A stretch of DNA of 8,512 bases from contig DMYC01000165.1 of NCBI GenBank assembly GCA_003482695.1, positions 1 to 8,512 on the forward strand, given 5' to 3'. The translations under genes and the position numbers were made by a program. The stretch comes from Clostridiales bacterium UBA8960. GTDB taxonomy: Bacteria > Bacillota > Clostridia > Peptostreptococcales > Acidaminobacteraceae. A model generated the notes under the pieces. The model saw nothing but the letters and a program-made list of their open reading frames with translations, was not told the origin of the DNA and did not search any database. How positions within the stretch are numbered: the first letter of the stretch is position 1; each line of letters starts with the position of its first letter. Shown here in pieces: positions 6,726-8,512 of this stretch.

Positions 6726-6755
6726 AAATGCCCCCATAATCAAATGGGGGCATTT
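6726..6755 (-). terminator. Intrinsic terminator of megL
   Basis: AAATGCCCCCAT (6726-6737) and ATGGGGGCATTT (6744-6755) form a 12-pair stem with a six-base loop. On the minus strand it is followed by a T-rich tract. It lies 19 bases after the megL stop codon, and its tail runs into the -35 region of the next gene's promoter. Confidence 0.9.
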
Positions 6756-6773
6756 ATTTATCAAGCAATCAAT

Positions 6774-7973
6774 TTATAAAATATGGCTCAAAGCCTGTTC
6801 CAAATCATCGATAATATCTTGAGCCGCTTCAAGGCCAACAGCCAACCTCACTAGGCCATCCGTAATTCCTGCATCCGCTCTCTCTTCTGGTGTATAAGGT
6901 GAATGCGTCATGGAAGCAGGGTGTTGGATCAATGTCTCAGCATCGCCTAGACTCACCGCAAGTTTACAGAGTTCAACAGCATTCATGACTTTTTTGCCTT
7001 CCTCGACACCGCCATTTAATTCAAACGCAATCACAGCGCCTGGCAAACTCATTTGTTTCTTAGCAAGCTCGTATTGCTTAAAGCTTTCAAGTCCAGGATA
7101 GTAAACTTTGTTGACGGCTGGATGGCTTTCTAAATACTTAGCGACGATCATAGCGTTAGCACAATGTTTTTCCATTCTAATCTCGAGCGTCTTCATGCCA
7201 CGAATAATCAAATAAGCGTCAAATGGGCTCATAGAAGCACCCGTCATATCCTTGATGCCATAGAGTCTAACTTGGTTGATGTATTCTCTTTTGCCTAGTA
7301 CAAATCCTGCGATGACATCACCATGACCATTTAAGAACTTAGTGCCAGAATGTACGACGATATCTGCACCCATCTCGAGTGGCCTTTGTGTGTAAGGCGT
7401 ACAGAAGGTGTTGTCAACCATGACGACACATCCTTCAATCGTGTGAGCAATCTCAGAGATAGCAGGAATATCAGCGATTTCAAGCGTTGGATTCGCAGGT
7501 GTCTCCAAATAGACAACCTTCGTATTCGGTCTTAACGCCGCTCTAACATTTTCAGGATCTGTCGTGTCGACAAATGTCACTTCCACGCCGAATTGTGCCA
7601 AGCCATGGCTAAGATAAGCATACGTACAGCCATATAGCGTTTTTGCAGAGACGATGTGATCGCCTGTTTTAAGCAGCGTCCAAAATGCAGAAGAAATCGC
7701 ACCAATCCCCGATGCCGCAGCAACACATGCCTCAGCCCCTTCAAGTAACGCAAGTTTCTCTTCAAGCTGTGTACAGGTTGGATTGCCAAGTCTAGAGTAA
7801 ATATAGCCTTCTTCCTCAAGCGCAAAACGTCTACCGCCTTGCTCTGCATTATCAAAAATAAAAGTTGCCGTTTGATGAATCGGCGTTGCAAGCGCTCCAA
7901 ATTGATCTTTTACGTGTCCACCGTGTATAGAACGTGTTGCAAAACCTTTAGTCATTAACTTTTCCTTCTTCAT
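6774..7973 (-). CDS. megL: L-methionine gamma-lyase
   Basis: PLP-dependent cytosolic enzyme of the Cys/Met metabolism family that splits methionine into methanethiol, 2-oxobutyrate and ammonia, and can act on other sulfur amino acids. At 399 residues it is almost the same length as Pseudomonas putida MGL, and the key residues fall at matching numbers: Tyr59 and Arg61 (phosphate contacts from the partner subunit), Tyr114, the MGL-diagnostic Cys116 in LYGCTYA, Asp187, and the PLP lysine Lys212 in [12 protein letters not shown]. Cys116 argues for MGL over cystathionine gamma-synthase or gamma-lyase, though broad specificity is possible. A second ATG at codon 7 follows GAAGGAAAA, but the first ATG has the better AGGGAGG site. 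The gene is monocistronic, with its own terminator. No SAM or T-box riboswitch was recognised in the leader. Confidence 0.93.
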   Translation of the reverse strand: MKKEKLMTKGFATRSIHGGHVKDQFGALATPIHQTATFIFDNAEQGGRRFALEEEGYIYSRLGNPTCTQLEEKLALLEGAEACVAAASGIGAISSAFWTLLKTGDHIVSAKTLYGCTYAYLSHGLAQFGVEVTFVDTTDPENVRAALRPNTKVVYLETPANPTLEIADIPAISEIAHTIEGCVVMVDNTFCTPYTQRPLEMGADIVVHSGTKFLNGHGDVIAGFVLGKREYINQVRLYGIKDMTGASMSPFDAYLIIRGMKTLEIRMEKHCANAMIVAKYLESHPAVNKVYYPGLESFKQYELAKKQMSLPGAVIAFELNGGVEEGKKVMNAVELCKLAVSLGDAETLIQHPASMTHSPYTPEERADAGITDGLVRLAVGLEAAQDIIDDLEQALSHIL

Positions 7974-7979
7974 GATACG

Positions 7980-7986
7980 CCTCCCT
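7980..7986 (-). promoter_or_regulatory. Ribosome binding site choosing the first megL start
   Basis: AGGGAGG on the minus strand ends six bases before the ATG at 7973-7971. This near-perfect site favours the first ATG over the in-frame ATG six codons later. Confidence 0.85.
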
Positions 7987-8012
7987 ATGTAGATAATAGT
8001 ACCCTCGTCACC

Positions 8013-8021
8013 ATTTTAACA
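8013..8021 (-). promoter_or_regulatory. Candidate extended -10 promoter for megL
   Basis: The minus strand reads TGTTAAAAT, matching the extended -10 form TGnTAtaaT with one change. The -35 position (TGGGAA) is poor, but very A/T-rich sequence lies further upstream (8041-8080). The leader would be about 33 bases. No better pair was found between the gene and the hairpin element. Confidence 0.35.
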
Positions 8022-8089
8022 TTTAAACCATAGGTTTCCCACAAAATTTTAATGTTTATCAAAAAATTTTAGAATTGTATGGATGCAGG

Positions 8090-8263
8090 TTGTTCCCATG
8101 TGGCCGTGGTGGGTGATGTTCCAGTCAAGCGTCCTCGTATGATGATAACTTTATACACGACCTAGATACGTCAGAATCATTAGACCATTTCAAACACGAA
8201 CGTGATCACTTTCGATCCTGCGGATTGACTTCCACATCACCCACCACGCCCACATGGGAACAA
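8090..8263. repeat. Second large hairpin element, 30-bp arms
   Basis: Arms 8090-8119 and 8234-8263 are complementary at 29 of 30 positions. The left arm starts TTGTTCCCATGTGG and the right arm ends CCACATGGGAACAA. Just inside, AGTCAA (8123-8128) can pair with TTGACT (8225-8230). The 114-base interior holds one copy (8149-8231) of a sequence repeated in inverted orientation further right. There is no intact reading frame across it. It lies upstream of megL and could be a small non-autonomous mobile element or a structured RNA. The gene-free stretch 7987-8512 consists of the megL promoter region, this element, about 150 A/T-rich bases in which nothing was recognised apart from a small GTGCA/TGCAC palindrome (8331-8342), and the second copy of the 83-bp sequence. 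Confidence 0.8.
8149..8231 (+). repeat. 83-bp repeated sequence, copy A (broken frame)
   Basis: Aligns without gaps to the reverse complement of 8419-8501, with about 61 of 83 identical bases by eye and a 17-base identical block at 8215-8231. Read from 8154 it gives YTT, a stop, IRQNH, a stop, then TISNTNVITFDPAD and TGA (8226-8228). The other copy ends TMSNANLINFHPAD and TGA. The matching tails and conservative changes suggest a coding relic, but two in-frame stops make this copy non-functional as a protein. It lies inside the 30-bp-armed hairpin. Confidence 0.6.
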
Positions 8264-8421
8264 TTCCACGCAAACACATATTCGAAAATTTAATTATAGA
8301 AGCAGTGATCAAACAAAATAATAAAACGACGTGCAAATGCACAACAATTGGTCAAAACCCCAGTAACGATCATGCGATATGTCAGGTACTTAGAACAAGG
8401 TGTGGTGGGGTACTGCGAAAG

Positions 8422-8512
8422 TCAATCCGCAGGATGGAAATTGATTAAGTTCGCATTTGACATGGTCTTATGCCCCATTATCATCCAGGCCGTGTAAACA
8501 AAACCTCCATCC
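8422..8512 (-). other. 83-bp repeat copy B; possible 3' end of a gene entering from the right
   Basis: On the minus strand, 29 open codons run from the window edge to TGA (8424-8422), ending in NLINFHPAD. The product is not recognised. The only support for coding is the open frame and the similarity of its last 15 or so residues to copy A in the same frame. GHKTMS vaguely recalls the C-terminal GH region of tyrosine recombinases, but the spacing and the missing tyrosine do not fit, so no function is assigned. The same bases on the plus strand also have an open frame (8309-8497) without support. Confidence 0.3.

Noticed and set aside
7974..8090. Possible SAM riboswitch or T-box controlling megL
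   Set aside because: The leader from the likely start site is only about 33 bases, and no conserved S-box or T-box core was seen.
8254..8448. 64-codon plus-strand ORF starting MGTIPRKH
   Set aside because: It starts inside the right arm of the hairpin, runs across copy B of the 83-bp repeat, has no ribosome binding site and no recognisable motif.
8372..8497. Plus-strand frame of about 41 codons from ATG at 8372, ending IIIQAV
   Set aside because: No ribosome binding site. The same frame in the other repeat copy is interrupted by stops, and the opposite strand gives a better conserved tail.

Overview
The window looks like a chromosomal segment of a low-to-moderate GC Gram-positive bacterium, most likely an anaerobic member of the Bacillota (Clostridia). 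The grounds are strong Shine-Dalgarno sites, a near-consensus TTGAAT-N17-TATAAT promoter, hairpin-plus-U-tract terminators and the gene families present. The genus cannot be fixed from the sequence alone.

Left half, plus strand. The window opens inside the catalytic core of a sensor histidine kinase (1-629); the phosphoacceptor histidine codon is cut by the window edge. Next, from its own promoter, comes a two-gene operon with a 26-base overlap. It holds a glutamate-cysteine ligase of the GCS2 type (775-2145) and a circularly permuted ATP-grasp ligase (2120-3448). Together they look like a pathway for glutathione or a related gamma-glutamyl-cysteinyl thiol, built from parts other than the usual GshB or GshF. 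A gene-free stretch (3449-3752) carries a long imperfect hairpin, a 13-bp tandem repeat and the second copy of a palindrome that also forms the end of the kinase gene. After it comes a tight pair: a small VOC-fold protein that has lost most glyoxalase I metal ligands (3753-4115), and a 12-helix MFS exporter of the Mef/Cmr kind (4129-5358). The pair suggests binding and efflux of a toxic compound.

Right half, minus strand. A shared bidirectional terminator (5363-5400) separates the MFS gene from a convergent flavin-dependent oxidoreductase/monooxygenase-like gene (5418-6644). Upstream of that lies methionine gamma-lyase (6774-7973), with all the diagnostic active-site residues. Each has its own promoter signal, and the megL terminator overlaps the -35 region of the flavoprotein promoter.

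Right end (7987-8512). No convincing complete gene is present. The stretch holds a second large hairpin with 30-bp arms (8090-8263) and two diverged inverted copies of an 83-bp sequence. Read in one frame, both copies end in the same peptide tail (PAD-stop), so they may be relics or the 3' end of a coding sequence entering from the right. The repeats are the least explained part of the window. The two big hairpins have unrelated arms but share short internal blocks in the same order, which hints at a family of small non-autonomous mobile or structured elements. The recognisable genes belong to known families; a thiol/sulfur theme (thiol synthesis, methanethiol release, a glyoxalase-like fold) links them only loosely.
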